From positions 1 through 64,000 of the forward strand of contig JAJEKV010000860.1 in NCBI GenBank assembly GCA_021234155.1: DNA of 64,000 nucleotides, in the 5' to 3' direction. The translations under genes were made by a program, and so were the position numbers. Shown piece after piece: positions 23,061 through 37,048 of the stretch (positions within the stretch are counted from its first letter, which is position 1; each line of letters begins with the position of its first letter). This DNA comes from Isoetes taiwanensis. Its lineage: Eukaryota; Streptophyta; Lycopodiopsida; Isoetales; Isoetaceae. Under the pieces are notes generated by a model. That model did no database searches and was not told the DNA's origin. It worked only from the letters and a program-made list of their open reading frames with translations.

Positions 23061-26000
23061 CGAGGATCCAGGAAGCCCAGGGCTAGATCGAGATTGGGAA
23101 ATATGGGGAAACCAACCAGGGAGGATCCTTGGAAGCCATGGGGTTACAGCCGAAGTTTAAAATTCTAATATACTAGTAATGGTGCGGCGTGCTTTGCTTT
23201 AGTGCCGGATTTATACAAAGATGAAGTGAGTGTTTTGACGCGGGAAGGGGATCTATCTATCGGGGTTGCTTATACGGCTCTCTCTATCACTATCATATAA
23301 AAAATATGTCACTAGTGGGAAGAGTGGGGAAAAATGTGACGGGTGGCAGGGGAAAAAAAGATGGCGTAGAGGGCAAAAAATTCCACATGACAAGTGAGAT
23401 TGGGATGGAGGGCGGATTTCTTTTAGAAAAATAGGGCAATTTAGTCCCCTCAGCAGCACGCCATACAGCGCTTATGATTTCCAGAGGATTTGCTACGGTT
23501 GCTTTGAAGTGGGCTTCCCTTAGATATGCAATCCCATCGTTGCCCAAGATTAATTTTTGCTTTTGATTCTTGAGAAAAGGCCCTAGATATCGATTTTGGG
23601 CACAGTATTCTCTGCAAAACAATCTTGCAGCAAAAAGGGCGTCTAAATCCTCTCTGAATTCATGAATTTCAACCTGATATTGATTCTTTAACCTCTTTTA
23701 GGGACGCAGCATCACTGTCGCCATCTCCACCGCCACGAACCCCACTGTAATTTTAGAGAGCAAAAAAATGTATATGCACAGGTCGATCCTTCTGAGGTAA
23801 ACAATCCACCTCTGTTTTGTGTCATATTGGTACCTCTGTGTTTCTGTGTTTCGTGGCTTTCTTGGGCTTCGATTTGGATCATTTGAGATTCAAAATACAT
23901 CTCTACTGACCATGAGAACTATACCACCGACCAATTTTTGTAAATCCGTGACATTCAGTATGGAAAAAATTGGGCGGAATTTGGAATTTGATAGAAAGAG
24001 TTGGCAAAAACAACAGAGCCAAAGTGAATATTTAATAAGTTACCAGCCCCATAGGATCCAATCTGGAAACGAAATCTCAATTTTGTCCCTTTTGGATTAT
24101 TTTGCAGGAATCTCTATGATCGAATCTCTTTTGTAAATTATTGTACGGAAGATAGTACTAGAACATCTTCGGGCTTCAAATCGTCCAAGATTGATCTTTG
24201 CTTTGATATGGCAAATCCGTGAAGTGGCGGGAATCGGATTGAGTAGTTGATGTAGAGAAGACATACGGATCAAAGTTTTCACTAGTCTTTGCATATTCAT
24301 TTATGTCCAATTCTATCCTCTCGACAGAGACCCAATGCTAACAAAGCAACTCGCGTCGCCTATTCATTTGGGTTCAGTATTTGACACCGACTTAGGTGTG
24401 CTCAATAGTTTCAACAAACCATTATTTTACTGTCTCAACACATTAAACCATAACAATATTGATTAAAATCATTTGGCATTTAACTAGTGCGGCCCGTCTT
24501 GTATAGTTATCAAGTTGGACTCTCACTTTATAGAAAGGAGGAATACTCCATTTTATAAGACGATTGGGCTACCCTGAATTGTTTATTAAAACTGATATGG
24601 GCATTGTATGGTAGAAAATGTTGCTTCATTGTTGCATCCATCGTGTTACATATTGAATTTGCTAATGATGCCCATTAATATTTGACATAATTCAAGCAGA
24701 TACATGGCAAATATTTGACATTAATACATGGCTGTCGTACACAGATGTCCATTGCACAAATGATGGATATGCATCCTTCACAATCAAAAATCAAAAGACA
24801 TCTCTGTTTATTTTTTTATTTAGAGAATAGTGCATATAGATAAATAGAGCCCATCCACTTCCAGACGGTGAAGAGTCATAACATGAGCATTGTGTGGCCA
24901 CGTATCTTGAACAATGGTGAAATGTAAAAAATGTTGTCAACCTTACATGAAGCCTGCAAGCCTATGGGAGCTACAGCAAAGGCCATCAACCCTACACTTT
25001 TCACTAACATTTGCGTAACAACATTCACATGCAACAACATTCACATGCAAGATGAAGTTTGCATGGGGCAATGCGTAAGGTCAGTTATAATAGATGCATT
25101 TATTATTACGAAAGTAATGGAAACTTAATGGACCACTCGTTGTTATAATGTAACTTTCTAGAGTGCAGAGTATAGAATTTTGTACAGAGTATAGAGTCGA
25201 TCGCACAACGCAGTCAGAGAGCAACCCTAAACAACTGCAGCAAAAAAATGAAGCTAAATTTGGATTCCAAGCAAAGTTCTACTTCATAAAATGTGTTCTA
25301 TGCATACATACTGATATGAAGCTTGTTTAAAAACTTATCAACAGTATAACCATTCTGCTTTAAGTCCTTTGCCTACGTTTTATCAAGTCCTTGTATTTGC
25401 ATACACCATTTTTGACTTCTATTGAAAAATGTCATTCATGTAAATCATATTTTTTCATTGTCTAATGCATAGACAAATTTCAGCCAGTGAAAAGTGTGCT
25501 GGCCTTGTATATTATATAAAGTCCAAACTCGTTCGATTTCAAGTCTTGAAGCTAGCACTAAACTTGCACTTCTATTTTTGAATATACCCATCAATAGAAC
25601 TTTGGCTCTTCTTGCTATAGTCTATACAGTATATGAACCTGCAAGAATGCATGTTCCCTGAGGTCTGCATAATTAATGAACTCAGTCCTGCGGTTCAACT
25701 AAATAACAATATGCTATTCGTTTATAAAGAAAGAAACTATTGGATGTGCTCATAACTATATACGTGACATTCGATGCCCATGACGTGAAGTTCTTTAAAA
25801 TCATCAAGCACTACCTCACAATGTGTGTTGACAACATGTTTGTAACATCTTACCTTTGTATCCTCACGGTATGCATATAGCAACGCTAGTTTAGATACAT
25901 AGAAATAACTTTGATTTCTTAGTCTACCACATCTAGACCAATATCCTTGCAATTTACTGGGAAATAGACTTACACAAAACAATTATCAGTCCATCATGCC

Positions 26001-28180
26001 CATGCATCTCACCTAAATTTGTGTAGTTAACTACTTCCTAGAATGATCACAACCAAATCAACATAATTGCATGTAACTGAAAATTAGAATCAAGTTTAAA
26101 CATCTGGGCTACAAATCGAAGCAACATCACCCACCTTAAGCTTTATTGACTTCCGGTTTGCAATTTCTAGAGAACACAACAAACTTATAACATTAAGAAC
26201 CTCAAGAACTTAATTTTTGAGGAAGCAAGCAAAGGAAAACGTGCAGGCAATAAGGTTATGTCTTGAAAAGTTCAAGATCAATATTCAAAGGGAGTGCAAT
26301 TTGGATGGTTTTATTCATAACTTAACTTCTTCGGTAGCTTATTGTTGTACTTGTTTACAACATGACCATTACACAATGAATCCTGGATGCAAATATCTAA
26401 ATAAGAATATTATTCTGAGAGAATCTTGGCACCGACCTTGTATGCTCAAGCTCTTCTGCAGGCTCACAAATAGACTAAGAAGACAATATAGCTGGAGTTG
26501 AATGAGAATATCCAGAGCGGAGATACCAATAAAAGAATAGAAGCAGCAAAAATGACAGAATAGAACTACCGCAACGAATTAGAAAACTGAACACAAAACA
26601 ACGGCGAAAAAAACATCCACATCCTGGGCGTCAACAGTGGCAGCATGAGCTCATGATCTAGGGGGGCTAATATAATAATTACCTCTATTGTTAAGAGATT
26701 GTGTTGTTACGCTACACAGCAAATGCAAAGAACAAATAATTGCCTGCTCATCCTTCAAATAGCATCACAAATTTGCAAAGACATGCAGTCATAAATACCT
26801 CCATGACTGAGGATATTGTCTCTCCAATTCCTCCTTTGGAGTTTGGATCCCAGGCAAAACATGTAGGACCATCGACGGATACAGGTATCCATGCAAATAC
26901 CTAAAGCTCCTAATAAACCCTATTGCTGAGACTCCATGGCAAAATAAGCTCAAATTTCTGATAGTGAACTGCATATCTGTAAAAAAATGCGAGTCTTGTT
27001 CCTAGAGATCAAACATACATACATTATCGGATGATTGGATGCAGATACAACAATATAGAAGCAAGAAATCTCACCACCCTAACTTTTGGCCGGAATGATA
27101 TGAAATGATATTTGCATCTGTGGCAAAGAAACCCTAAAACATTCTCAAATCCAATTTGAGTACTTAGCAAGAGAGATCCTTCTGCGAAAGGAATTTACCT
27201 TCACATGCAAGAAAAAACAAATAGCATGAATATGTTTGTATCATTAATAATCTGATATGCTCTGCAAGCTGAAAGCACTAACCACATCCTTTGGAATATC
27301 ATTTATGCTTTTGCAAATGCAACTAAGCTTGAAATATTCCCCATTACATTAATCTAGAACTCATCATAAGAACAATCTGCAGACACTAAGCTGGAACACG
27401 TAGAAAAGAGAGATATCTACGGAGGTTTTAAAGTTATTGTGCTATTGGCTATGGGTCAAGTATCTAACAACAATACAACGGGGAAGTGGAAGAGTAGAAA
27501 ACCCTTCATCCAATTATGCATCTCCAATCGTGGAAGCATACCTAGCCATCTACTTCTTAAACTATGCATCATGAGAATAAGGAAGAGATCAAAGAAAAAG
27601 AATAAGCATCAAATAAGTAAGAATAAGAAATAGATGCCTATATGGCCTCCATCTAGATAGATTGCTTCAACAACAAAATAAATTTAAAGTTAAAAATGAA
27701 GCATAAGATTCACCTGCAATAATGCTTGCAAAGCCCCGTTGCACGTCTCTGTATAAATTCCTAGAAATGCAGATACATCAAAGCCAAAGCCAGTTAAAAC
27801 TTCAGACTCGCATATTAATGTGCAGTAATGTGAAGCAAATCTTCGGCATAATTTGAAACATGTTCTAGAGTACATTATTGTTAGAAAAATAGAGGAGCAT
27901 TTTTCAAAGTAAGCCTGAGTTCTTTGTAGCTTAGAATCAGATGTTGCTTTCTTGCCAAGAGAGAGACAAATTTTTTACACAGAAGCAGCCAAAGAGGAAT
28001 AAGCTGGGTTTTCATGCTCCAAGTAAAGAAAAACTTCAACAATGCTACACTCCAGTTCACATTCAAGTAGCAAGTTCTAAAAATGACGGAAGAATGCATT
28101 CGTTCAAAAGGCGAAGAAAAAAAAACGAAATTACTTGAGGGCGAATTACCGGAGAGGTAGCTCAAGCCGGGGCCAAAATT
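23061..28180. other. Unassigned DNA with a few exon-like signals on the minus strand
   Basis: No complete gene recognised. Three minus-strand segments have both splice signals and an open frame. 27714-27760 (TTTCTAG|GAATTT ... TTGCAG|GTGAAT) encodes NLYRDVQRGFASIIA. 27283-27327 (TTTCAAG|CTTAG ... GATGTG|GTTAGT) encodes LSCICKSINDIPKDV. 26799-26976 (TTTTTTACAG|ATATGC ... ATGGAG|GTATTT) has a 58-codon open frame starting MQFTIRNLSLFCHG. I cannot assign a family, and the phases have not been shown to fit. They could be exons of an intron-rich gene, a noncoding transcript, or chance. Confidence 0.25.
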
Positions 28181-28558
28181 GTTGGGAACAAGCAGCGTTT
28201 GCGCTTTTTGCAACGTTTACAAACGTTGTTTGCAAAACGATGTTTTCTAAGCGTGTTTGCACATGACCCAAAAAATACAAAACCAAAATACCAAAAAAAA
28301 AAAAAAAAAAAAAAAAAAAAGGAGACATTCCAAAAGCGTAAACATATTAGGTTCTCTACAGTATTGAAAATTCAAAAGGGTTTCCTTGTTCTCTGATTGA
28401 TATCTAGCATTGATTTCATTTTTGAATTTGACTCTTCCTATTCTTGTATTGTATATGCGTAATAGCAGATGCAAACAAGACGTTTGCACATTTGGAGCAA
28501 ACGTTTGCAAACAGTGCAAACATTTGCAAGCTTGCAAACATTTGCGTTTGCTCCCAAC
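28181..28558. mobile_element. Inverted-repeat element rich in GTTTGCAAAC motifs
   Basis: The ends read GTTGGGAACAAGC... inward from the left and GTTGGGAGCAAACGC... inward from the right, an imperfect terminal inverted repeat. Both arms are packed with TTTGCAAAC-type palindromic words (about 28198-28252 and 28480-28548). The middle holds an A-run of about 29 bases (28292-28320). The 378-bp size and lack of coding capacity suggest a non-autonomous DNA transposon. No matching target duplication is obvious at the edges. Confidence 0.55.
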
Positions 28559-30769
28559 TATACCGGATGCATGCATTCTAAAAATCATCTTGTCTAAACC
28601 CTCTGGCGCATCATAGTATCCACGTCTGCCATACGCCGAGAATGACGATAACCAAGTAGGCAGGCGACGAATCAGCATGCACCTCCACCTCGCCACCTGC
28701 AATCGGATAGAAAGAGCCCAACCCAAGACTCAAAATCATATGAAAGAAAATTGTTCGATTTTTGGATAATCGAGAATTTTTTCCGGCGTTTAAGCTCTCC
28801 AATACCTTTAGAAAATGACTTAAAAAAATTCCAAAAATGTTTTCCTTCAAACCAGAAAAACCCAAATTAACAAGATAGATATACAGGCTCGACCGAGGGG
28901 GCGTGACTCGACGAGTTGATTCTTTAAAACCTCGATGAATGAAGAACGTGACGGGGATGTTCGACCGTGCATAACCAAGATGGAATATTATTTGATCCTA
29001 ACTGAAAATCAACCTGATTGTAATATTAACCATATAGTCAATAGCTCACAAGCGATAAAAAAAAAATGACTATGTGATTCTAGACACACCCCTCCCCCCC
29101 CCAAAAAAAAAGGCGACAATGCATAAGGCCGCCACAATGCTATCCAGCAGGAGAACAGGAGGGAGGTAGGGGGACTCAATGATGGTTTTCTTCTATAGAA
29201 GAAGAGAACCATAGCATTCTAGGGAAAGGTCCTTATGCACAAATATCAACATCTGACAGAATGAGGAATCCTCTCAAACTCAAATATAGCCGAGGCTATG
29301 GGAGACCACTGGGAGGAAGGAAGATACTGTGTGACATACCCAAGACCGAAACCAGATGCCAAACAGATGAATAGGCATAGTGAAAGAAGCATGGTATAGA
29401 AGGACAGAAATGGGGCCACAGAACTAGGTGGGAAGGTTGACAGATAGCTCCAAGGCAAATGATAGCCAAATTGGATCGAACGTCACTTGTTGGAAGGAAT
29501 AGAAAGACTACCTCAAAAAAAAAAGGGGTAACACAGAGAGGAGACGATTGAGAACCATAGGGGGATGAAGCAACAATGTTATTATTTATATCAATCATTA
29601 CTAATATAAGTAGGATAGAGCTAGGTGTGCCAGGTGCACTAGATATGTAGCAATAGGAACAATCTTGTATGAAATATAAAGCACCAGTTAAAGACTAAAA
29701 GCATCATCCCAGTACTAATTAAGAGTATCCATTGCCACCTTGCATTAATTGCTACCTTGCTCTAGCTGCCACCTTGTACTCGGGCCAGATTCTGCACAAG
29801 CATTTGGAGGCATGTTACTTCTAAGAATTTGGTATTTGGCATGTTATAATTGACCATGAGATTCCACTAAACACTTGAATTATTAGCATTGAAGCATGTG
29901 CATTACACACGCTACTTCTAGGCCATGCAAACTATTTATAATTTGCAATTAACAATACCACTAAGAAGAATTAACATGTGACAATACATACTAAATATGG
30001 AGTCTACTAATCAGGTTGAGGTTCCATCCAAGCTTGATGTTAGGACCCTGATATCAACTTCCTCAATTGCCATTTGTTTTTAGCATTGAAGGTGCAATAA
30101 ACAATATATAAACAAAGTCTTCAAGCTTGCATAATGAGTGACACCTGCAACAATAGGCTGACAGATTACTGATGTAGTGGAATTTGCACAATGGGCTATA
30201 ACTTTTCAGCTCTTAGAACAATATATTATCTATTGTGCTCCAGGTTGTGCCTTGTAAACATAGCAGGAACTAGTACCTGCTGCTACTAGTACCTTGACCT
30301 TATGTATTATAGGGGTTGCAGAGGCGAAAACTGATGGCCATTCAGCTGTGGATGAGGCTCTGCATTTCTTCACTGACATCATGCATGTGAAGGTTGCTAG
30401 AGTTGTCTGTGCTACTAGGGTGGGAGCGGCAAAACCTGATCGTTCTCAACATCTTTTGGTTTGATTTTATGATGCTCTTAGCCGCCTACATATTCTTCAG
30501 CATGGTAACCATCTCAAAGAGACTAGTTTTCAGTAAAAAGGACCTCTCTCCTGTTCAATTGTGTAATTGTAAGGAAGAGCTTTGCAAGGTCAGGGCAACC
30601 CGCCTGCAAAAGAAATTGACAGTGTACAGGGGAGGCGCACCAATTAATCTAGGTCAATAGCCTTCCAATCCTTGGATTTGCTATGTCTAGATAATTTAAG
30701 TAGCACAAAATCATCATTAGAATTAGCATTATCTTTTTCTTTATACTTTTTTGGGTTTCCATATCCTTT
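28559..30769. other. Unassigned DNA
   Basis: No gene recognised. Contains a poly-C/poly-A stretch at about 29090-29110 and the repeated phrase at 29219-29252 shared with 22011-22044. The larger minus-strand frames around 28247-28726 run through the inverted-repeat element and its A-run, so they are not credible proteins. Confidence 0.4.
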
Positions 30770-30973
<204 letters not shown>

Positions 30974-32326
30974 AGAGTTCTCCGTTCTTGTCGAAAATTG
31001 AAAAAGCTTCCCAGAACTGATGGAGCTCATTTGTAACTTTTTAGGCTCTAAACTGTGACTTCAACATCCAACAGTAATATTCTCTGAGTAAAATCCCTTA
31101 TATGGCTGCCAGCAATCTATTTATAGAGGCAAAAGCATATAATTTCAGATCAGAATTTCTGTAGAGAAAGATCCTCCAGAAATTTCATACCATGTCTTCT
31201 ATGAAAAGTCATTGGTTTATCCTCCTTTGTCCCTATTTCCTTGGTCACGAATACAATTGAGAAGCTTTTCTTTCAAAGCTGCTTCTCTCCACGTATCACT
31301 ATGAGAATGGTACCTATCTGCAGGTGCCTCACCAGAGTAAGCTACAATTATATGGGAAGGTGCATTGACGCAATGACCTGCTTGTATGGATGCAAGCCAG
31401 AATGAAGTGGGTTGCATCTCTACGACAGTAGAGAAAGAAGGCATTGCTTAAAATATTGCAACCCCACACTAGAACCAAATTGATAGAAGCAAAAAATTGA
31501 CACCTGCAAAAAGTAGACAAATCATATCAATAACTTCCCAAAATTACCCATGAATAGGCTGGAATTTTTGTGAAATTTTGTGACCTTAAATCAAATCCAA
31601 CACTTCTAAAGCTCTCCACGTGCACATAAATCGTAGCTAGCTATGGATAGCCTCACATTGCTTCAAAGTGTCAATTCATGTTTGTGTAAATGTGCCAAAA
31701 ATAATGAAAATAAAATAAAAAATTGTTGAGATTGTTCTATCCTTTGTAAACAAAATAGAAGTAGGGTCACTTTTTTTAGTGGCGTGTATTTTTTATGCTG
31801 ACATGTGGCATTCCCTACATCACATACTGGAAATAGGGATGCCGATTCCACTCAGCAGGTACAACAGTTGGTCGGGCTCTGTGTTAGGTCTATTATTTGC
31901 CGGGAAGGAGCAGAATAGATTAAATTCGTTGAAGCCGATGCAGTTCAACTCCAACTCTCTGAAGTAAAAGCTCTTCACCCCGTCTGCCATCTTAAGCTTT
32001 CCACGAACAAACAAAAACTGCCGAATCTTGCAAACACTCTTTGAAACGCTCTGCAAGAATACTCTTCAAAAACACTGCGAAAAAAAGTTTCCCTATTTCT
32101 ATTTTGTAGGGGAATGGCAGTTTGTCTGCCATTCTGGCACACAAGAGACGTTCCCGCTTTCTGGTTGGTGTGGGGCCCCTTCAATAGGTGCGGAATGGCG
32201 GGACAAATACATAAGAACTTCTGACTTGACCTTCTTGGATTCACCTAAGCATGAAAGTCAATGGATCTCCCTTTTTTTTTGTATCGTATGACTGCCAAAT
32301 ATCAACTTGTAGGAGGAAGGGTTTGG
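30974..32326. other. Unassigned DNA
   Basis: No gene or element with visible termini. Several overlapping short frames on both strands around 31217-31520 and 31775-32290 show no family resemblance. Confidence 0.4.
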
Positions 32327-33811
32327 TGTGACGTTCCACGTATTTATATGCCCTTTTATGTATAAATACATGACACATCACTATGAATAATTAATGGTGC
32401 GTCAAATATTCATAAGCTAAGGTTAGCTATGTTAACTCATTAACTATTAAGGTGGAAATTAACCCTAAACCCTAATTCGAATTTATGAGCAGGATCAATG
32501 AGTATGTATTCACTTAACTAAATTAGTTAATGATAACTAATCTAGAACTGCCACCTGGCCCAAACCGATTGGACAAGGCAGACCTGCTAACCTTGGCTCA
32601 CCCAAATTGGGGTTTACACCCCAATTTTGCCCCAAATTGATTTGGGGGCAATTTGAATTCTGCCCCAAATTGATTTTCAACCAGCAGGGCATGTGGGAGA
32701 TCTAGCTGGAATCTCTGGTTAGTAGCTTGAGATTCTAGTTAGGAACTAACCCTTTCTTGTTAGATGAATGATTAGTCTCTCTATTTTATGTTCTAGATGA
32801 GATTATGATGGATGTATCGGATATGAATGCTCTTTCTCTCTGTTCCTCCTGTGTTGTATAGGTATAGGAGGGTAGAAACCTAAAAGGCCATCTAGGATTA
32901 GATATGCTCCTAGCTAGAATCCCTTAAATCCCATTAGATGCAGCCTGTGCACAAGAGCCCACTGGGCTGTGCATGCTATGATGTGGTTCAGCACCAAATA
33001 CTTGCGGTCTAGCGGGTGAAATAGGGCGGAGCCACGAGCATGGCTTACAAGGGGCTCCTATAGTGTGCTAGACTTATAGTCGGTCACTATGTGTGGGCGG
33101 GTATATGTCCGATACCTCTGGATCGCAGGAAGTGTGCCTCTATGGACGCCCTGGACTCGATATAGATTTAGGGGGGTAAGTCGGGTACGGATGCGTGTGC
33201 GCCCGGGTGCGCACTTATCCTCTAGCACATCCATGGAACCATTGTGATTCTTGAGGGGATTCATCCCTTTCCTGCCTCATTGGACCGGGGAGATGTAACC
33301 TGGAGTAGTCTCATAGGGTGATTCCATGAGATTACGTCTCCGGAAGGCTACAACCACGCCATAGCATGACTCAGCCCTATCTGCAAAGTGTGCACGGGAG
33401 GGGCGAATGGAGAGGACTACCCAAGCTATTGTTCTATGCCAGCCAACCCCATTGTCATTATTCCGTCTGCTATTATCCGGAGGCCCTGGCTGTCAGTGGA
33501 CCCCCATGAGTCTGAGGCCGGGGTAGAATCCTCATTTATGGTTTATTTCCTTTGTTATGCTGGTATTCTGTTGTTATTTGTATTGATGGCCACCCTTCGT
33601 GGTGGCATATTATTTATTTGTATTGTTGCCATGTGCTAACATGTATGTACGCTTCCGCTATATAGGATTCCAATAGATCACGCCGACGCTTGGCTATTAC
33701 AAGTGGTCCGAGTCAGACGGAGGGCCTTTTCGTGGTGATGGAGTCGCCATGGGAGGGGAACTTCCTGTATTTATACAATGGGAGCATCGTATGGATTCGG
33801 GGAGTGTCACA
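32327..33811 (+). mobile_element. LTR (1485 bp), probably 5' LTR of a Ty3/gypsy element
   Basis: The block starts TGTGAC and ends GTCACA, an inverted 6-bp terminal repeat with TG...CA ends, and is followed after one base by TGGTATCAGAGC, the initiator-tRNA-Met primer binding site of plant LTR elements. A TATA-like TTTATGTATAAATA lies at about 32355. No second copy of the LTR is in the window, so the left limit rests on the terminal repeat alone. The open frame at 33388-33639 is inside the LTR and is not considered a gene. Confidence 0.7.
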
Positions 33812-33812
33812 G

Positions 33813-33824
33813 TGGTATCAGAGC
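33813..33824 (+). other. Primer binding site (tRNA-iMet type)
   Basis: TGGTATCAGAGC, complementary to the 3' end of plant initiator tRNA-Met, one base after the LTR end. It would prime minus-strand DNA synthesis of the LTR element. Confidence 0.85.
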
Positions 33825-35767
33825 ATGATTTTGGTGGACCAGATCATTGCACTGGCCATATTTTAACTCTTTAGATTGGTTAGTTGTAGGGGACTTTAAT
33901 TTAGGATAAACCATCCCAACTCCATAGGTAGCATGAGTGTTGGCCTAGTTATGGGAGAAATAAGCTAGTTAGGGATTAACGTGTGAGTTATTAGAGTAGA
34001 GTTATGTTAAGTTTGGAGAACGAGATCTCTTGTTTCCAAGGTCCATAACATTTTCTTAGTAACTCGGATGGAGGCGATTCATGCACCAACGCGTCGGGGA
34101 CAATTATTAAGGAGCATAGGTGGGATGCATCAAAATGACATCGAGTAGGCCCTAGAGCCAAAGGGACGTGATCGGAAAAATCGAGTCTTAAAATTCAAAA
34201 CTAAACACGAAAATTCCCTATCACGCCCTCGTATTTTATTTTATTTTTTCTCGTATAAAAATTTCCACCGTATAAAAGTTTTGACGTAGTCGATGAGCGA
34301 TGTAAGGAAACTCCTCTGAGTGAGGTAGAAACTCCTACGTTGGATTCTAATCCACTGTTCACCTCGGAAAGTACTACGTGACGAAAAATGTTGACTTATC
34401 AACAATTTAAACCTACAGTTTTATATATTTTCTTCCTTTGGTAGATGCCTTGATAACAAAATTTCTTCCGGTTTGTGCCAAACTTCACCGCCTTTATGGC
34501 AGTGATTAATTGTCTGCACCACACGCCTGTCAAATTGACATCCATAACGGTCCAATGGCATCCAACCATTGTTGACTAGTCATCTCCTTCTAGGGTGTCT
34601 AGATATGGTTGGGGCAAAGTGTTCTGAACCATTACTTTAAAGCCTAAGCATCATTAAGTTCCATAAATGAACTTATACATTTCAAGGGTTTATGTGAATA
34701 TTTCAAAGGATAGTACCACTTAAGGACCTCTCACGAGGAGCCTATTCTATTAAAAAGGTTCTTGGTGAATTCAATCCACCATGTTGTCCTTGAAATTGGA
34801 AGCCTTCTTCTCTTAGCCACGCACCAAAACTTTAAAAAGCTTTCTAGCTCTTTCTGGCTTCAAGCCGGAAATCTATCCTTGTCTGCTAGGAAAGGCCACC
34901 CCTCAAATAATGCCACTCATCTAAAAGTTATGAAGGTAATAACCTCCCCATCCAGGTTGCTAAATATAATGAACAGGGGTCCTTCATTCCTTTCCTTCTT
35001 CAATATGTTTTCTATGTCCATGGTCAATTTTCGTACCTCGGCCCTTGAAGCATGTTGCTTATTACTTCTAATCTTACTCATCGACTATGCACATGATTCA
35101 CCGTATGCAATTCACCTTTGGTTGGGAACCTTATTCCGTAGGGTCACCAACCCATTTACTCCTTCAGATATGCCGTATGATATAGTAGTTTGTGTTAATA
35201 AATGTTAATGGCATATATGTGTTGGTTGTTATATTGTAAAAAAATTTGGGCCCTTCGGGCCCTAATAAAGCCCTTCGGTCACTTTGGGCACTAAGAATGG
35301 CATAAATGCATGTAAGAATTTTAAAAACACTTTTGCATGTAACAATTTTAGAAACATTTGTGCATGTAATCCAATTACATGAGACAAGCTTAAAATCACA
35401 AAAATGTGTTGTTTTCATATAAATACAATGATGTGCATTAGTAGCATGATGGGATGCTGCTACGGGCAAACAGAAATCACACAAATCACATATGAGGGAT
35501 TATAGGTTCCCAAGGCTATGAATGAAATTATCCTGATGAGAAATAGTAAAGCAGAGGCCTTCTAGCATTGAACATATGTTGTAGCATCAATATCTGCATG
35601 GCGATAGCAAGTTTGCCAAGTAAATATTACCAACCCGGTGGGACTTGAACCCATTTTGTCCTTGTAATCATCTTAGTAAAGAAACTTGTGTAACAAAGAG
35701 CATAAATGCAAAAAAATCGAGCATTTACACTACTTCCAATACTTGAAATACCATTGAATATGTATCT
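33825..35767. other. Leader of the truncated LTR element, then unassigned DNA
   Basis: The first few hundred bases after the primer binding site would be the untranslated leader; no gag or pol follows, so the element is truncated. Further on there is no recognised gene. The frame at 34762-35208 has no family match. TTTGGGCCCTTCGGGCCC occurs at about 35246-35263, like the motif at 19908. Confidence 0.4.
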
Positions 35768-36367
35768 TGGCATGATGAGAGACACCATTAGCGGTTATAA
35801 CATTCTCTTTGCTGATTTTTTATGTTCATCTGTGACTAGGCCGATGCTTTTACGAACAATGGATTTCTTAGCATAAGCTACATTGCCCTCTCACACATCT
35901 ACAAAGAATCGTCTCAACAAGTCTTTCGGTTTGTCACAAAAGGTCGTTCTACCAGATTAAGTTACGATAATATCATCCACATATGAATAAGTTCACGAGA
36001 AAAGAAACTATGATATTACCTCTATCACGGGGATCCAACATGGCAGACCATACTTGGGGATCATACTCCGGCTTAGAAACTAGCCTCCATTCGCTTCTCC
36101 TTTTCATTGCGCTACAACTTGCAACGAAACCATCCCGAACCTAACTTCACGGATACCTTCCGAGGCTTTAATATCTCCATCAGCAACAAAGATCCGTCAC
36201 AAGTGTCAAATGGATTTAAATAAATGGGAAATAGCTTCAAATGCTCATGCTATTCTAAAGTGCCAAGTAAATCTGTCGGACATGTGATCTTGTGTTAAAA
36301 GCGTTTCCTTCTTACGCATTACAAAAAATGACACGAATAAGAATCAACCGAGGGAAGATGTTCCAAG

Positions 36368-37048
36368 CGGTGTTGTCAGTGCACGTTTAGTGCAGTAATG
36401 CGATTATTATGCACGTTAAGCATTATTATCGTCGTATGCATACCTCTCATTTAAAAAGTACTTTAAATACGTTTTTGAAATTATAAAATACTTATTAAAT
36501 ATAAAATCACGTACTTTACATTATAATCGTTAAGTACTTTTTGTAACTTTTAGAACTATTATTTCTTGTATTAGGTTGAAATAGTTGCAATAACAACTAG
36601 TATGAAGAACTTCAATTTTTAAATAATGAACGAGAATATATTACTCTAGAAAATTAAGTATTTCTCAAAGTTTTCAATCCAAAATATGTCTATTTAAGAG
36701 TTATATATTCTAGTCTACAATCTACACCTAGAGACAAATAAATTTAAGTAATTGTTGCTCATTTATTGCATCTAATAATAAGTGTTTTTTTACTTCTATT
36801 CTATAATATATAATAATGTATTTTTCCTAATGTATAAATTTACCAATTCTATTGGTCTAATGTCATTTGGATGGTTTTTTTTTATAAAGTACGTATCATA
36901 CGTACTGTACGTATTAATATGTTAAGTACGGTATTAATAAAACAAGAGCTCAATTTGACCTGTCAACTTATAGGTATAGTACGTATAGTACTGTGAGGAA
37001 GGTACGGGACGTATATAAACGTAAAATACGGGTACGTAAACAACACTG
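36368..37048. mobile_element. hAT-type MITE, copy in unit 1
   Basis: The element ends read CGGTGTTGTC on the left and, inward from the right, CAGTGTTGTTTACGTACC. It is flanked by perfect 8-bp target duplications GTTCCAAG at 36360-36367 and 37049-37056, the hAT signature. The interior is very AT-rich with many TACGT/ACGTA words near both ends, and it has no open frame. The left end carries more base differences than the sister copy at 41071. Confidence 0.88.

Noticed and set aside
28292-28320. A-run as the poly-A tail of a processed pseudogene or SINE
   Set aside because: It lies inside an inverted-repeat element, and no coding sequence or RNA polymerase III promoter precedes it.
28247-28726. 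159-codon minus-strand open frame with a poly-Phe stretch
   Set aside because: It runs through the A-run and repeated TTTGC words of the inverted-repeat element and has no family resemblance.
32458-32476. Telomere-like CCCTAAACCCTAA
   Set aside because: Fewer than three units; it is inside an LTR and occurs by chance in AT-rich plant DNA.
35625-35665. tRNA-like T-arm (GGGTTCAAGTCCCACC on the minus strand)
   Set aside because: No acceptor, D or anticodon arms can be drawn around it, and the T-stem does not pair fully. Such words are common in repeats.
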